Translations under genes and position numbers: made by a program
In this document: positions 55,489 through 64,000 of the stretch, one piece after another
Layout: every line of letters begins with the position of its first letter
Numbering within the stretch: the stretch's first letter is position 1
Source: Caldimonas thermodepolymerans
GTDB taxonomy: Bacteria > Pseudomonadota > Gammaproteobacteria > Burkholderiales > Burkholderiaceae_C
Direction of reading: 5' to 3'
Assembly: GCF_015476235.1 (NCBI RefSeq)
Contig: NZ_CP064338.1
Coordinates: forward strand, 992,001 to 1,056,000
Length of the DNA stretch: 64,000 nt
The notes under the pieces: generated by a model
What the model was told of the DNA's origin: nothing
Databases searched by the model: none
Seen by the model: the letters and a program-made list of their open reading frames with translations, nothing else

Positions 55489-56645
55489 GCAGCGTGCCCG
55501 AGGTCGTCATCGTGCAGCGGCGCCTGACCAACTACCGCGTGCCCCTGTTCGAACGCATGCGCACGCTGATGTCGCAGCGCGGCATGAAGCTGCGGCTGCT
55601 GCATGGTGACCCGACGCCGGTCGAGGCGACCAAGCGCGACGGGGGACAGGTCGGGTGGGCCGAGCACCTGCCGACGCGCTACCTGGCCGGCGGCCGCCTG
55701 TGCTGGCAGAACTTCGGCCCGCGCGTGCGCGACGCCGACCTCGTCATCGTCACGCAGGAGAACAAGCTGCTGTACAACCTGGTGGCGCTGACGGTCCGGC
55801 GTCCGCCGCGCATCGCGTTCTGGGGCCATGGCGGCAACCTGCAGTCCGACCGGCCCGACGGCTGGAAGGAGCGCTTCAAGCGCTGGACCACGCGGCGCGT
55901 CGACTGGTGGTTCGCCTACACCGACCTGAGCGCGGACCTGGTCCAGGCGCAAGGCTATGCGCCCGAGCGCATCACCGTGCTCGACAACGCGGTGGACACC
56001 CAGGAGCTCATCGAGTGGCGCCGCCAGATCGACGCAACCGCTGTGGAGGCGGCGCGCGCGAAGCTCGGCCTGACCGGCCACCACGTCGGCGTGTTCGTCG
56101 GTTCGCTGTATGCCGACAAGCGCATCGACTTCCTGCTGCAGGCTGCTGGGGCGATCCGTCGCCGCGTGCCGGACTTCGAGCTGCTGATCGTCGGCAGCGG
56201 ACCGCTGGCCCCGATGGTGGAGCAGCACGCGGCCCGGCACCCCTGGGTGCACTACCTGGGCGTGCGCACCGGGCGCGACAAGGTGGAGGCCGTCGCGCTT
56301 GCGCAGGTCATGCTCAACCCCGGGCTGGTGGGGCTCGGCGTGCTCGACGCCTTCGCCTGCGGCGTGCCGATGCTGACCACCGACTGCCGGCTGCACAGCC
56401 CGGAGATCGCGTACCTGCGGCACGGCCACAACGGCCTGATGACGCCCGACACGCTGCACGACTATGTGGACGCCGCCGTGATGCTGCTGGCCCGGCCCGA
56501 GGTCGCGCAGCGGCTCAGGCAGGGCTGCGCGGACGCGGCCGGGCGCTACACCGTCGAGAACATGGCGCGCCGCTTCACCGAGGGCATCGGCCGCTGCCTG
56601 GACGCCCCCCGGCTCGGCGAGACGGCGCCGGAGTGGAAGACATGA
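55485..56645 (+). CDS. Family 4 glycosyltransferase
   Basis: The 386-residue protein has GT-B features: VVIVQRRLTNYRVPLFERMR at the start, FWGHGGNLQSDRPDGWKERF, VLDNAVDTQELIEWRR, GVFVGSLYADKRIDFLLQAA and LNPGLVGLGVLDAFACGVPM. The RRLTNYRVPLFE opening is common in EPS glycosyltransferases that follow the first sugars. It overlaps both neighbours by 4 nt, so four transferases form one coupled string. Specificity unknown. Confidence 0.9.
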   Translation: MSSVPEVVIVQRRLTNYRVPLFERMRTLMSQRGMKLRLLHGDPTPVEATKRDGGQVGWAEHLPTRYLAGGRLCWQNFGPRVRDADLVIVTQENKLLYNLVALTVRRPPRIAFWGHGGNLQSDRPDGWKERFKRWTTRRVDWWFAYTDLSADLVQAQGYAPERITVLDNAVDTQELIEWRRQIDATAVEAARAKLGLTGHHVGVFVGSLYADKRIDFLLQAAGAIRRRVPDFELLIVGSGPLAPMVEQHAARHPWVHYLGVRTGRDKVEAVALAQVMLNPGLVGLGVLDAFACGVPMLTTDCRLHSPEIAYLRHGHNGLMTPDTLHDYVDAAVMLLARPEVAQRLRQGCADAAGRYTVENMARRFTEGIGRCLDAPRLGETAPEWKT

Positions 56646-57844
56646 AGGTCGAGCGCGACGACGGCTGCGCGCCCCGCGTGCTGATGGTGCACAACGCCTA
56701 CCAGCAGCGCGGCGGCGAGGATGCGGTGTGCGAGGCCGAGTTCGCGCTGCTCGCGCAGCGCGGGCACGCGGTGCGGCTCTACGCTCGCCACAACGACGAG
56801 ATCGCCGCGCAGTCGCGGGTGAAGCTGGCGGCGCAGACCGTCTGGTCCAGTCGCACCACGGAAGAACTGGCACGCGTGATCGAGGCGTTCCGGCCTGACG
56901 TCATCCATGCGCACAACACCTTCCCGCTGGTGTCGCCCTCGTTGTATTGGGCCGCCGACCGCGCGGGCGTGCCGGTGGTGCAGACGCTGCACAACTTCCG
57001 GCTGATGTGCCCCCAGGCCATGCTGCTGCGCGAGGGCCGCGTCTGCGAGGACTGCGTGGGGCGCCTGCCGTGGCGTGGCGTGGTGCGCGCCTGCTATCGC
57101 GGCTCGATCGCGCAAAGCGGCGTGCTGGCCGGCACGGTGGTGCTGCACCGTGCCTTCGGCACCTATCGGCACAAGGTCACGCGCTACGTGGCGCTGAACC
57201 GCTTCTGCCGCGACAAGTTCGTGCAGGCCGGGCTGCCAGCCGAGCGCATCCGCATCAAGCCCAACTTCATCGACAGCCCCGAACGCCCCGCGTGGACCCA
57301 GCGCGAAGGCGGCCTGTTCGTGGGGCGCCTCTCGCCCGAGAAGGGCCTGGACGTGCTGGCGGCCGCGGTGCGCCAGCTTCCGCATCCGCGGGTGTCGGTG
57401 GTCGGCGACGGCGAACTGGCGCCGCTGGCCCGGCAGACCTTTGGCGGAGGCTACCTGGGCTTCCGTCCGGTGGACGAGATCCTGGCGCTGATGCGCCGCG
57501 CGCTCTATCTCGTGGTGCCGAGCCTCTGGTACGAGAACTTTCCTCGCACCATCGCCGAGGCGTACGCATGCGGCCTGCCCGTGATCGCCAGCCGCATCGG
57601 GGCACTGGCCGAGATCGTCGAGGACGGGGTCACGGGCCTGTTGTTCGAGCCGGGCGATGCCCAGGACCTCGCCCGCCGGCTGCAATGGGCCGAGGCACAC
57701 CCCGAGGCGATGCGCGAGATGGGGCAGGCCGCGCGTGCAGCCTACGAGGCGCACTACACGCCCGAGCGCAACTACCAACAACTGATGGAGATCTATGCCG
57801 ACGCCATCGAGCATGTCCGCCAGGGTGCCCGCCAGGCCGCGTGA
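56642..57844 (+). CDS. Family 4 glycosyltransferase
   Basis: The 400-residue GT4 protein shows VLMVHNAYQQRGGEDAVCEA (the typical N-terminal block with a GGED loop), DVIHAHNTFPLVSPSLYW, TLHNFRLMCPQAMLLREGRV, GLFVGRLSPEKGLDVLAAAV and VPSLWYENFPRTIAEAYACG, with the EX7E-type Glu. Cys pairs in CEDCVGRLPW are common in this subfamily. It overlaps the preceding gene by 4 nt and the following wecG-like gene by about 50 nt. Confidence 0.92.
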   Translation: MKVERDDGCAPRVLMVHNAYQQRGGEDAVCEAEFALLAQRGHAVRLYARHNDEIAAQSRVKLAAQTVWSSRTTEELARVIEAFRPDVIHAHNTFPLVSPSLYWAADRAGVPVVQTLHNFRLMCPQAMLLREGRVCEDCVGRLPWRGVVRACYRGSIAQSGVLAGTVVLHRAFGTYRHKVTRYVALNRFCRDKFVQAGLPAERIRIKPNFIDSPERPAWTQREGGLFVGRLSPEKGLDVLAAAVRQLPHPRVSVVGDGELAPLARQTFGGGYLGFRPVDEILALMRRALYLVVPSLWYENFPRTIAEAYACGLPVIASRIGALAEIVEDGVTGLLFEPGDAQDLARRLQWAEAHPEAMREMGQAARAAYEAHYTPERNYQQLMEIYADAIEHVRQGARQAA

Positions 57845-58601
57845 GGGTGCACCCGTGCTGGGCTCGTTCATCGACGCGGTGAGCTGGGACGATGCGGTCG
57901 GTCGCCTCGTGCAATGGGGCGAGCGGCGCGAGTCGCGCTACGTCTGCATCTGCAACGTGCATTCGGTCGTCACCGCGACGCAGGATGCCGCCTTCCGCAC
58001 CGTCCTCGACGAGGCCGACATGGCCACGCCGGACGGCGCGCCGGTCGCCTGGGCCTTGCGGCGCGCGGGCTTCGCCGGCCAGGAGCGCATCAACGGCCCG
58101 GACCTGATGTGGAGGTACCTGGCCGAAGCCGAGCGCCGCGGCCAGGTGGTGTTCTTCTACGGCGGCACCGAGGACACGCTGGCGAAGCTGCAGGCGTCGT
58201 TGCTGCGGGCGTTCCCCCGGCTGCGGATCGGAGGACTCGTCTCGCCGCCGTTCCGGCCGCTGTCGGCCGAGGAAGACGAGGCATACGCGCGGCAGATCAA
58301 CGCCGCCGGCACGGCGGTGCTGTTCGTGGGCATCGGGTGCCCCAAGCAGGAGAAGTGGATGGCTGCCCACCGCGGCCGCATCCAGGCGGTGATGGTCGGC
58401 GTCGGTGCGGCGTTCGACTACCACGCCGGCACGATCCGCCGCGCACCGACGTGGATGCAGCGCTGCGGGCTGGAATGGTTCCATCGGCTGCTCAGCGAGC
58501 CGCGTCGCCTGTGGAAGCGCTACCTCGTCACCAACAGCATTTTCGTGATGCGCATGCTGCCCTGGCTGCTTTCACGTCGTCCCGTGGCCCGCAACCGTTG
58601 A
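57795..58601 (+). CDS. WecG/TagA/CpsF family glycosyltransferase
   Basis: The 268-residue GT26 protein has ICNVHSVVTATQD, the catalytic-loop MATPDGAPVAWAL, ERINGPDLMWRYL, VFFYGGTEDTLAKLQ and the signature GIGCPKQEKWMAAHRG, VGVGAAFDYHAG. WecG-type enzymes add the second sugar to undecaprenyl-linked GlcNAc, often ManNAcA or ManNAc. ATG 57795 has GGAG 4 nt before it and overlaps the previous gene by 50 nt; ATG 57813 is an alternative. GT26 enzymes act early, so the initiating transferase must be encoded elsewhere. Confidence 0.92.
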   Translation: MPTPSSMSARVPARPREGAPVLGSFIDAVSWDDAVGRLVQWGERRESRYVCICNVHSVVTATQDAAFRTVLDEADMATPDGAPVAWALRRAGFAGQERINGPDLMWRYLAEAERRGQVVFFYGGTEDTLAKLQASLLRAFPRLRIGGLVSPPFRPLSAEEDEAYARQINAAGTAVLFVGIGCPKQEKWMAAHRGRIQAVMVGVGAAFDYHAGTIRRAPTWMQRCGLEWFHRLLSEPRRLWKRYLVTNSIFVMRMLPWLLSRRPVARNR

Positions 58602-58654
58602 GGCGGGCGCTTGCGCAATTCCCCCATCCCTGATCGCTCGAGGTTCAACGCATC

Positions 58655-59977
58655 ATGAAAGTCACGGTCATTGGCACCGGTTATGTCGGCCTCGTCACGG
58701 GCGCCTGCCTGTCCGAGATGGGCAACCACGTGGTCTGTCTCGACGTCGACCCCGAGAAGATCCGCATCCTGAAGGAAGGCGGCATCCCGATCCACGAGCC
58801 CGGCCTGCTGGAGATCGTGCAGCGCAACGTGGCCGGCGGGCGGCTGGAGTTCACCACCGACGTCGAGGCGGCGGTCGCCCATGGCACGATCCAGTTCATC
58901 GCCGTGGGCACGCCGCCCGACGAGGACGGCTCGGCCGACCTGCAGTACGTGCTGGCCGCGGCGCGCAACATCGGTCGCACGATGACCGACTTCAAGGTCA
59001 TCGTGGACAAGAGCACGGTGCCCGTGGGCACCGGCGACAAGGTCAAGGCCGCCGTGCAGGACGAGCTGGACCGGCGCGGCATCCGGCTCGACTTCGCTGT
59101 GGCCTCCAACCCGGAGTTCCTCAAGGAAGGCGCTGCGGTGGCCGATTTCATGCGTCCTGACCGCGTGGTGGTCGGCGCCGACGACGAGCGCGCCATCCTG
59201 CTGATGAAGGCCTTGTACGCGCCATTCATCCGCAACCACGACCGCATGATGGTGATGGACCTGCGCAGTGCCGAGTTCACGAAGTACGCGGCCAATGCGA
59301 TGCTCGCGACCCGCATCAGCTTCATGAACGAGCTGGCGCTGGTCGCGGAAAAGCTGGGCGCCGACATCGAACTGGTGCGCCAGGGCATCGGCAGCGACCC
59401 GCGCATCGGGTTCCACTTCCTCTATGCCGGGTGCGGCTACGGCGGCTCGTGCTTCCCCAAGGACGTGAAGGCACTGATCCGCACCGCCGCCGATGCCGGC
59501 CAGCCGCTGCAGCTGCTGCAGGCGGTCGAGGCGGTCAACGACCGCCAGAAGCTGGTGCTGGTGGACAAGGTGGTGGCGCGCTACGGCGAGCAGCTGACGG
59601 GCAAGACCTTCGCCGTCTGGGGCCTGGCGTTCAAGCCCAACACCGACGACATGCGCGACGCGCCGAGCCGCGTGGTGATCGCCGAGCTGGCGCGCCGCGG
59701 GGCCAAGCTGCAGGCCTACGACCCGGTGGCGGTCCCGGAAGCGCAGCGGGTGCTGGCCGGCACCCCCGGGCTGAGCTATGCCGACTCGGCGCGGGCCGCG
59801 CTGGAAGGTGCCGATGCGCTGATCATCGTCACGGAATGGAAGGAATTCCGCACGCCGGACTTCGAGGCCCTGCGCGAGTCGCTGGCCGACCGGACGGTGT
59901 TCGACGGCCGCAACCTCTACGAGCCGAAGCTGATGCGGTCGCTGGGCATCGAGTACCACGGCATCGGGCGTCCCTGA
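58655..59977 (+). CDS. ugd: UDP-glucose 6-dehydrogenase
   Basis: Ugd oxidises UDP-glucose to UDP-glucuronate. The 440-residue protein has the Rossmann start [52 protein letters not shown] and the catalytic Cys266 in [15 protein letters not shown]-terminal domain follows with [16 protein letters not shown]. It lies at the end of the rightward EPS block and predicts glucuronic acid in the polymer. A small GAGCGC/GCGCTC hairpin (59975-59994) overlaps its stop, at the convergent junction with the acyltransferase. Confidence 0.97.
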   Translation: MKVTVIGTGYVGLVTGACLSEMGNHVVCLDVDPEKIRILKEGGIPIHEPGLLEIVQRNVAGGRLEFTTDVEAAVAHGTIQFIAVGTPPDEDGSADLQYVLAAARNIGRTMTDFKVIVDKSTVPVGTGDKVKAAVQDELDRRGIRLDFAVASNPEFLKEGAAVADFMRPDRVVVGADDERAILLMKALYAPFIRNHDRMMVMDLRSAEFTKYAANAMLATRISFMNELALVAEKLGADIELVRQGIGSDPRIGFHFLYAGCGYGGSCFPKDVKALIRTAADAGQPLQLLQAVEAVNDRQKLVLVDKVVARYGEQLTGKTFAVWGLAFKPNTDDMRDAPSRVVIAELARRGAKLQAYDPVAVPEAQRVLAGTPGLSYADSARAALEGADALIIVTEWKEFRTPDFEALRESLADRTVFDGRNLYEPKLMRSLGIEYHGIGRP

Positions 59978-60020
59978 GCGCAGCCGAGGGCGCTCGCCGG
60001 TTCCGAAGGCGGTCCGGCGC

Positions 60021-61169
60021 TCAGCGTCCTCCGGTGGCCAGGGCCATCAGCCGGGGCAGGCTGCGCTTGAGCGGGAAGTACAGCGCCGCGAGCACGGCGA
60101 TCAGCGCCAGCGGGATCGCGAAGTACAGCGCGATGGTGGCAGCGGCCGTCTCCGGCGCGAGCAGGCGGTAGGCCAGCTTGCGTGCCAGGGTCAGCGCCGG
60201 CTCGTGCATCGCGAAGACGAAGAAGCTCGCCGCCGACAGCGAGATCAGCCATTGCTCCAGCCGTCCGCCGCGGCGGATGCGGCCTGCCGCATGGAGTGCG
60301 GCGGCCACGCCGGCCAGGATCATGAGCTTGTGCAGGGGGCTGCTGGCGACGCTGCCCTTGGTCGCCGCATCGGCCAGTGCCAGCAGCGCGAAGGCGACCA
60401 CCAGCAGCGTGCCGAAGCGGTCCACGCGGCACAGGTCGGCGCGGCGCACGCCCAGCCACGCCCCCAGGTAGAAGAAGAACACGCCTTCGATCGACGGGAT
60501 GGCCAGGCCGATGCCGGCGCTCCAGCAGGCCCCGAGCGCGAGCGCGCCGGCGACCGGGATGCGCATGACCGCCAGGTGCACCAGCGGGGCCGCCAGCACC
60601 AGCAGGAACAGGTCGCGGATGAACCAGAACTGGTAGGCAATCGGCGGCTGCGTCAGGCCCAGCAGCGCGTCGAGCCACTGCCGCAGGCCGTAGGCGGCCA
60701 CGGGCGGCTTGCCGCTGTTGAACAAGGCCGCCGTCCACGGCAGCGCCTGCGCGAAGGCGAACAGCGCGAGCACCGCCACGTTCCAGAACAGGAAGGGCAC
60801 CAGCAGCGTGCGCACGCGCGACTTCAGGCGCGAGAGGTAGCCTGCTGCGCTGCCGTCGAACCCGAAGAACAGCAGGTAGGCCGCCATCAGGAAGAACAGC
60901 GGCACGCTGACCCGCGCAACGCCCTGGGACACGAAGTCGCGCACGAACTGCGACCAGGCCGCCTGGCCGGCCGCGGCCACCGCATACCCGCTCAGCCATA
61001 CCGTCGTCTCGTAGGCGTGGATGAACACCACCCCGACGATCAACGGAAAGCGCAGCAGGCCCAGCCGGCGCGAGACCTCCGGATCCAGGGCGGCCGAGGT
61101 GCGTCGCGTCCCGGTCGCCGCGGCCGGGGTCAGCGGGGCGGCCGCCCCCGGGCTATGGGCTGTTCGCAT
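60021..61169 (-). CDS. Acyltransferase 3-family membrane protein (EPS O-acylation)
   Basis: The 382-residue protein has about ten membrane spans and acyltransferase-3/OafA-like motifs: RFPLIVGVVFIHAYETTV with the conserved His, SVPLFFLMAAYLLFF, LLVPFLFWNVAV, YQFWFIRDLFLLVLAAPLV and FVFAMHEPALTL. Such enzymes add acetyl, succinyl or related groups to surface polysaccharide. Its start overlaps the polymerase stop by 17 nt. An acylated EPS is inferred; the acyl group is unknown. Confidence 0.88.
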   Translation of the reverse strand: MRTAHSPGAAAPLTPAAATGTRRTSAALDPEVSRRLGLLRFPLIVGVVFIHAYETTVWLSGYAVAAAGQAAWSQFVRDFVSQGVARVSVPLFFLMAAYLLFFGFDGSAAGYLSRLKSRVRTLLVPFLFWNVAVLALFAFAQALPWTAALFNSGKPPVAAYGLRQWLDALLGLTQPPIAYQFWFIRDLFLLVLAAPLVHLAVMRIPVAGALALGACWSAGIGLAIPSIEGVFFFYLGAWLGVRRADLCRVDRFGTLLVVAFALLALADAATKGSVASSPLHKLMILAGVAAALHAAGRIRRGGRLEQWLISLSAASFFVFAMHEPALTLARKLAYRLLAPETAAATIALYFAIPLALIAVLAALYFPLKRSLPRLMALATGGR

Positions 61170-62373
61170 TGCGGATCGGCGGGCGGTTGAGCTGCGCGCC
61201 GACGGTGGCGTTCGACGTGTACAGCGACGACATCATGCCTTCGGTGTCACCCAGCTCGCGCCGGGCGCACATGCTGCACAGGCCCAGCACGAACACCAGG
61301 TACTGGTAGTTCAGCGCGTTGTCGGTGAGCATGATGATGTTGAAGTACAGCCAGAACATGCGCGCGGCCAGGGACTTGAACCGGTACGCGAACCAGAAGT
61401 ACAGGAAGAAGACCAGGCCACCGTACTCGAGCAGCAGCTTCATCAGGTCGCTGTGCAGCTGGTACTTGCCGCTGTAGCCGGCCTTCTGCATCAGCACCTG
61501 GTAGACGTGGCCGGCACCGTCGCCGATGAACAGCAGCCCGGGCATCGAGTCGACGATGTCGCGGGCCGGCCAGTGGTAGAGCCAGCGCCGGCCCATGCTG
61601 ACGTGGTTGCTGCTGGTGCCGAAGGTCTCGTACACCCAGCGGTCGAAATAGCCCAGGCCGTACAGGATGGCGAGCGACAGCAGCAGCACGTTGGCCGGGA
61701 TCATGAACCAGGGGCGCAGCACCCGGTCGACCAGGCCGCGCGGCATCAGGTAGACCAGCCCGCAGACCACCGTGGCGATGACCGCGATGCGCTTGAGCGT
61801 CAGGATGGCCAGCACCAGCGCGAGCAGGAAATGCTTCCAGCGCCGGGTCACCGCGGCCCACACGGCCAGCACCCCGAAGGCGTGCCCGTAGGGCGACTCG
61901 AAGCTGGATTGCGACAGCAGCGGGTTGAACTGCACGCCGCCTTCCAGCGGGCTGCGCCCGAACAACTGGACCACCGCCAGCCCCAGCACCGTGCCGATCA
62001 CGAAGCCCCAGAACACCTGCCACCACGTGAGCCGGGGACGGTAACCCAGGCAGAACGGCATGATGCCGATCAGCACCAGGTAGAGGTCCTGCCAGCCCCA
62101 GAGGGTGGCCAGCGGGGCGGTCGCGATGCCGCCGACCACCAGCACCAGCATGGGCCGGTAGATGTCCGGCATGTGGATGCCGCCCATCGCCATCGCGAAG
62201 GCCACGCCCAGCACCGGGATCAGGTAGGTCAGGTAGCGGATCGGCGAGCCGAAGGCCACCCCCAGCCAGATCGTGACGAAGCAGAAGAGCGCGAACAGCG
62301 CGTCGACGTGCAGCGCGCCCCGGTGCTCGACGGCGGGGGGAAGGTATCGGGGTCGGTGGAACATGCGGAACAT
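61153..62373 (-). CDS. O-antigen polymerase/ligase-like membrane protein (Wzy candidate)
   Basis: The 406-residue protein has about ten to twelve membrane spans and a large periplasmic loop (VYETFGTSSNHVSMGRRWLY to GKYQLHSDLMKLLLEYG). The latter has the H-x3-L/E-x3-G pattern seen in Wzy/WaaL proteins. It lies beside Wzx-, EpsF- and EpsE-type genes in this locus, so it is the best candidate for the Wzy polymerase. A WaaL-type ligase role cannot be excluded from sequence. ATG 62373 gives MFRMFHRP; manC ends 44 bp upstream on the same strand. Confidence 0.85.
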   Translation of the reverse strand: MFRMFHRPRYLPPAVEHRGALHVDALFALFCFVTIWLGVAFGSPIRYLTYLIPVLGVAFAMAMGGIHMPDIYRPMLVLVVGGIATAPLATLWGWQDLYLVLIGIMPFCLGYRPRLTWWQVFWGFVIGTVLGLAVVQLFGRSPLEGGVQFNPLLSQSSFESPYGHAFGVLAVWAAVTRRWKHFLLALVLAILTLKRIAVIATVVCGLVYLMPRGLVDRVLRPWFMIPANVLLLSLAILYGLGYFDRWVYETFGTSSNHVSMGRRWLYHWPARDIVDSMPGLLFIGDGAGHVYQVLMQKAGYSGKYQLHSDLMKLLLEYGGLVFFLYFWFAYRFKSLAARMFWLYFNIIMLTDNALNYQYLVFVLGLCSMCARRELGDTEGMMSSLYTSNATVGAQLNRPPIRNANSP

Positions 62374-62417
62374 CCTCGCGCTGTTCGGGCCGCAAGCGGC
62401 GGGGGGCGGCGCGGGGA

Positions 62418-63896
62418 TCAGGCCGCGGCGGTCGGTGCCGACGTGCGCCCGTAGCTGTCCTCGAAGCGCACGATGTCGTCTTCGCCCAGGTAGGCCCCGG
62501 ACTGCACCTCGATGATCTCCAGCGGGATGGTGCCCGGGTTGGCCAGGCGGTGGACCTCGCCCAGCGGGATGTAGGTGCTCTGGTTCTCTGTGATCAGCTG
62601 CTTCTTCTGCCCGCAGGTGACCTCGGCCGTGCCGGACACCACCACCCAGTGTTCCGCCCGGTGGTGGTGCATCTGCAGCGAGAGGCTGGCCCCGGGCTTG
62701 ACCATGATGCGCTTGACCTGGAAGCGCGGGCCGCAGTCGATGCTGTCGTACCAGCCCCAGGGGCGGTGCACCAAGCGGTGCAGGGTGCACTCGCTGCGTT
62801 CGCGCTGCTCCAGTTCGGCGACGATCTTGCGGACTTCCTGGCTGCGGTTGCGGTCGGCCACCAGCACCGCATCGGAGGTCTCGACGACGACCACGTTGTC
62901 CAGGCCCACGGCGCTGACCAGCCGGCTGGTGGCGTGCACCAGCGTGTTGCGGCAGGCCGCGGTGATCGCGTCGCCGTGGACCACGTTGCCGTCGGCGTCC
63001 TTCTCGCTGACCTGCCACACCGCTTCCCATGCGCCCAGGTCGGACCAGCCGGCATCGAGCGGCACCATCTTGACGGTGAAGCCGCAGTGCGGGTCGGCGG
63101 GGCAGCGCTCCATCACCGCGCAGTCGACCGATTCGGCCGGCACCGCGGCAAAGGCGTCGTGGCCGGGGCGGATGAAGCCGTTGTCGGCCTGGCGTTGCCG
63201 CCAGGCGTCCTCGGTCGCCGTGGCGATGTCGGGGCGGAAATGCGCCAGCGCCTTCAGCCAGACCGAGGCGCGCAGCACGAACATGCCGCTGTTCCAGTAG
63301 TAGTGGCCTTCGGCCAGGTAGCGCCGGGCGGTTTCCAGGTCGGGTTTCTCGGCGAAGGCAGCGACCGGCCGCACCGCGCCGTCGCCGCGCGCGTGGATGT
63401 AGCCGAAGCCCGTCTCGGGCCGGTCGGGCCGGATGCCCAGGATCACGATGCTGCCGTCGCCGGCTGCGTCGACCGCGCCGCGCAGCGCCGCGGTGAAGGC
63501 GGGCAGGTCGGTGACGGTCTGGTCGGCCGGCGTGACGACCAGCACGGGATCTTCGGCGTCGTCCAGCTCGTCGCGCGCGAACAGCGCGGCAAGCGTAAGT
63601 GCCGGCGCGGTGTTGCGGCCGACCGGCTCGAGCAGGACGGCCGAGGCGCCCACCTTGATCTCGCGCAGCTGGTCCAGGGTCAGGAAGCGGTGCTCCTCGT
63701 TGCCGACGATGCAGGGGTCGGCGAGCCGGATGTGGTCGTCCGACAGGGTCTTCAGGCGCCGCACCGCCTGCTGGAACAGCGTGTCCTTGCCGGACAGCGC
63801 CAGGAACTGTTTCGGATAGAGGGCGCGGCTCAGCGGCCACAGCCGGGTGCCGGATCCGCCGGCCATCACGACCGGCAGCACGTTGTTCTGATGCAT
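62418..63896 (-). CDS. manC: Mannose-1-phosphate guanylyltransferase / mannose-6-phosphate isomerase (two-domain)
   Basis: The 492-residue protein joins a nucleotidyltransferase (VMAGGSGTRLWPLSRALYPK, VTPADQTVTD, GYIHARGDG, EKPDLETARRYL, NSGMFV) to a C-terminal type-II PMI cupin (about residues 355-480, with HRPWGWYDSIDCGPRFQVK, LQMHHHRAEHWVVVSGTAEV and YIPLGEVHRLANPG). It makes mannose-1-P into GDP-mannose and probably isomerises fructose-6-P. With gmd and fcl it supplies GDP-fucose. GGGAG lies about 8 nt before the ATG at 63896. Confidence 0.96.
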   Translation of the reverse strand: MHQNNVLPVVMAGGSGTRLWPLSRALYPKQFLALSGKDTLFQQAVRRLKTLSDDHIRLADPCIVGNEEHRFLTLDQLREIKVGASAVLLEPVGRNTAPALTLAALFARDELDDAEDPVLVVTPADQTVTDLPAFTAALRGAVDAAGDGSIVILGIRPDRPETGFGYIHARGDGAVRPVAAFAEKPDLETARRYLAEGHYYWNSGMFVLRASVWLKALAHFRPDIATATEDAWRQRQADNGFIRPGHDAFAAVPAESVDCAVMERCPADPHCGFTVKMVPLDAGWSDLGAWEAVWQVSEKDADGNVVHGDAITAACRNTLVHATSRLVSAVGLDNVVVVETSDAVLVADRNRSQEVRKIVAELEQRERSECTLHRLVHRPWGWYDSIDCGPRFQVKRIMVKPGASLSLQMHHHRAEHWVVVSGTAEVTCGQKKQLITENQSTYIPLGEVHRLANPGTIPLEIIEVQSGAYLGEDDIVRFEDSYGRTSAPTAAA

Positions 63897-63929
63897 GTCG
63901 TACTCTCCCTGAGGTGTGGACCGTGCAGG

Positions 63930-64000
63930 TCAGCCGGGGGCGCTGCCCCCGAAGCCCTGCGGGTTCATGCGCTGCCAGCGCCAGGAATCGGCGCACATCG
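63930..64000 (-). CDS. galE: UDP-glucose 4-epimerase, C-terminal end only (cut by window edge)
   Basis: Only the last 22 codons are in the window. They encode CADSWRWQRMNPQGFGG and a short tail, matching the usual GalE ending (E. coli: DTWHWQSRHPQGYPD from memory). GalE interconverts UDP-glucose and UDP-galactose, giving galactose for the EPS. The gene runs off the right edge. manC follows 33 bp after its stop on the same strand. A 7-bp hairpin (63935-63951) sits inside its last codons. Confidence 0.8.
   Translation of the reverse strand, partial: MCADSWRWQRMNPQGFGGSAPG

Noticed and set aside
61153-62373. Definite assignment of the O-antigen-type membrane protein as WaaL ligase
   Set aside because: Wzy and WaaL share topology and weak motifs; the EPS context favours Wzy, so ligase was not called.

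Overview
The window is 64 kb of high-GC DNA (GC-rich third codon positions throughout) from a beta-proteobacterium, most likely order Burkholderiales. This is inferred from the dusB-fis-purH order, the DUF971-ubiE-Tim44 block, the giant FAD/Fe-S oxidoreductase and an XrtB-type exopolysaccharide (EPS) locus. No species call is possible from the sequence alone. I found no rRNA, tRNA, insertion sequence, phage gene or CRISPR array.

Region 1 (1-4638) is a urate catabolism cluster: PuuD oxidises urate, UraH hydrolyses 5-hydroxyisourate, UraD decarboxylates OHCU to allantoin, PuuE opens allantoin, and an allantoate amidohydrolase fused to UraD continues. A divergent GntR/FCD regulator sits beside an operator-like palindrome. 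Region 2 (4664-15648) is housekeeping: ruvC, a CdsA-like cytidylyltransferase, plsC, purH, fis, dusB, a YqaA-type membrane protein, an unnamed 818-residue membrane/TPR protein, and an SPFH-NfeD pair. Region 3 (15817-20934) is a complete ugpBAECQ operon for glycerol-3-phosphate and glycerophosphodiester use, with a good Pho-box candidate in front and a terminator-like attenuator behind ugpB. Region 4 (21185-36196) holds a 1297-residue FAD/Fe-S oxidoreductase, an O-GlcNAc-transferase-like (GT41) protein head to head with a HIT protein, a two-partner secretion locus (TpsA adhesin, double-FecR protein, TpsB transporter), then DUF971, ubiE and a Tim44-like gene.

Region 5 (36503-64000) is a large EPS locus. 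The first block runs epsD-epsE-epsF-epsG-xrtB-epsI (secretion, chain length, autokinase, exosortase). It continues with gmd and fcl (GDP-fucose), three glycosyltransferases and a Wzx-like flippase. Two paralogous secreted glycosidases follow on the opposite strand, then four more glycosyltransferases ending in a WecG/TagA-type enzyme, then ugd (UDP-glucuronate). On the opposite strand lie an acyltransferase, a Wzy/ligase-like polymerase, manC and the end of galE. Together the genes predict a Wzx/Wzy-type, probably acylated heteropolysaccharide with fucose, glucuronate and possibly mannose and galactose. The priming transferase is not in the window.

The items I would look at first are: GT41 next to a two-partner adhesin; the duplicated FecR protein and the C-terminal Cys-Arg it shares with the adhesin; an MshEN-like (candidate c-di-GMP-binding) N-terminus on the EPS autokinase; two short ORFs with near-identical ribosome-binding leaders, each overlapping an EPS gene start; and the paired glycosidases with different predicted anchoring.
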